In this document: positions 63,138-64,000 of the stretch, one piece after another
Position numbering within the stretch: the first letter of the stretch is position 1
How the letters are laid out: each line of letters begins with the position of its first letter
Origin: Gammaproteobacteria bacterium
GTDB taxonomy: Bacteria > Pseudomonadota > Gammaproteobacteria > Enterobacterales > Alteromonadaceae
Direction: 5' to 3'
Assembly (NCBI GenBank): GCA_018222405.1
Contig: JAAFAI010000005.1
Coordinates: 124,001 to 188,000, forward strand
DNA: 64,000 bases
Made by a program: the position numbers and the translations under genes
Notes under the pieces: model-generated
The model's database searches: none
What the model was told of the DNA's origin: nothing
What the model saw: only the letters and a program-made list of their open reading frames with translations

Positions 63138-64000
63138 TTTCTGTCTCCTGTTCCGCCCCTTCCGCTGCTTCGGGCTCCTGCAGCGGCAATTCCAACTCCA
63201 CCTCACTGGGGTCGCCACTAAACAGGCGCTTGAATCCGTGATGTTCAAAGATGGCAATCATGGGTTTATTATCGGCCCGGCAAAACGCCAGCATCTTGTT
63301 GATTTTCCGTTTACGGGCAATATCGATAAGCTTGATCAGCAAGCGGCTGCCCATCCCTTTACCCTGCTGCGTTTCGCGGGTAACAAAGGCCGCCTCACAG
63401 GAGTTATCGTGCTCGTTATAATAGAAGCGCCCCACTGCATGGATGGTGATCCGCGAGCCTTCCTGACGCACAATACACAGCGCCGCGTCGGAATTCTGAT
63501 CGACGCTGACCAGGTTACAGGACTTCTCCCGCGACATTTGTTTGGGGTCGTAGTTATAGCGTAAGCGTAGGGTTTCCTTGGTATGCGAATAGAAAAACTC
63601 CTGCAAGCGTCGCTCATCGGCCGGATTCAACGGCCGCAGGTAAAAGGTCTCGCCCTGAATTACCATTTTCTGTAACTGGATAGCGCCCAGCTCAGGAATA
63701 TCCGTGGGATATTTTTGCTGAAAATGCGGTACCCAGTAGTGTTTGCGCACCTCGGCAAGCAGGTGGGCGCGAAATTTGGGATGGGCCACGCGGATCAGCT
63801 CAAGGGCCCGCTCACGAATACTTTTGCCGCGTAGTGAGGCGATGCCGTACTCGGTAACAATGTAGTGTACATTGCCCCGGGAAGTGGTTACCCCTGCGCC
63901 TTCGGCAATGCACGGAACGATACGCGACACGGTTTCATTCTGCGCCGTGGAGGGCATTGCAATAATGGGTTTACCACCTTTACTCATCGACGCGCCCGAC
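63127..64000 (-). CDS. Acetyl-CoA hydrolase/transferase-GNAT fusion, C-terminal part (cut by window edge)
   Basis: 291 codons are visible, open to the window edge, so an ATG at 63987 is internal. The first part is the C-terminus of a CoA-transferase: K-G-G-K-P-I-I-A-M-P-S-T-A, then G-A-G-V-T-T-S-R-G-N-V-H-Y-I-V-T-E-Y-G-I-A. From about 63660 down comes a GNAT domain with the acetyl-CoA loop Q-G-K-G-M-G-S-R. Such fusions are known in proteobacteria; the GNAT part may be a protein lysine acetyltransferase. It overlaps the deacetylase by 11 bases. Confidence 0.9.
   Translation of the reverse strand, partial: SGASMSKGGKPIIAMPSTAQNETVSRIVPCIAEGAGVTTSRGNVHYIVTEYGIASLRGKSIRERALELIRVAHPKFRAHLLAEVRKHYWVPHFQQKYPTDIPELGAIQLQKMVIQGETFYLRPLNPADERRLQEFFYSHTKETLRLRYNYDPKQMSREKSCNLVSVDQNSDAALCIVRQEGSRITIHAVGRFYYNEHDNSCEAAFVTRETQQGKGMGSRLLIKLIDIARKRKINKMLAFCRADNKPMIAIFEHHGFKRLFSGDPSEVELELPLQEPEAAEGAEQETENDH

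Noticed and set aside
1..64000. tRNA, rRNA, CRISPR array, integrase or complete insertion sequence
   Set aside because: None recognised on reading both strands; a tRNA-scan or covariance-model search was not possible here.

Overview
The window looks like a chromosomal segment of a marine gammaproteobacterium, most likely an Alteromonadaceae/Alteromonadales member. This is an inference from gene content read by eye: TonB-dependent receptors, a secreted subtilase and DPP IV, a DUF3300 protein, SelO, a ZntB-type CorA protein, and a bifunctional CoA-transferase/GNAT. No rRNA, tRNA, CRISPR array, integrase or complete IS was recognised. Coding density is high, and most functions are inferred from motifs.

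Region 1 (1-17.8 kb) is an accessory catabolic island. A minus-strand operon encodes a fumarylacetoacetase-type hydrolase, a cyclase-family metallohydrolase and an alpha/beta hydrolase cut by the window edge; it diverges from a NodD-like LysR regulator. Next come a TonB receptor paired with an exported metallo-beta-lactamase-fold hydrolase, a carboxylesterase that has lost its catalytic middle, and a GPH-type sugar symporter followed by four consecutive TIM-barrel 'sugar phosphate isomerase/epimerase' genes, the third with altered metal ligands. A second unit encodes a HAD hydrolase, a hydroxylysine/ethanolamine-kinase-like phosphotransferase, a class III PLP enzyme and an Lrp/AsnC regulator. 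Together they give uptake, isomerisation, C-C or ester hydrolysis, and a possible phosphorylate-then-eliminate module for an amino alcohol. I do not recognise the whole as a named pathway, and it is my best candidate for an undescribed system.

Region 2 (17.8-20.1 kb) is gene-poor. It holds a CLCA_X/LPD1-like HExxH protein, an untracked 37-codon remnant of a second copy of its C-terminus, and an orphan ExbD. Region 3 (20.1-44.3 kb) is mostly housekeeping: trmN6, DPP IV, subtilase, gloC, MipA/OmpV, cysE, uvrD, a two-receiver GGDEF protein, rarD, mgtE, recQ, a GST, selO, ribA, a DUF3300 protein and an ATP-grasp protein.

Region 4 (44.4-56.9 kb) is a second accessory region: a PaiB-like FMN protein, a 1072-residue beta-propeller/amidohydrolase, an AraC regulator, an APC permease, an amidase, a second TonB receptor, and a PepSY membrane protein with a small partner. 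It suggests uptake and hydrolysis of an amide or peptide-like compound. Region 5 (57-64 kb) carries a BASS-family transporter, MscS, ZntB, a chemoreceptor, a thioredoxin-like membrane protein, a histone-deacetylase-family enzyme, and the C-terminus of a CoA-transferase/GNAT fusion that runs off the right edge. Several genes probably start at TTG or GTG, and tight hairpins sit between genes of the catabolic operons.
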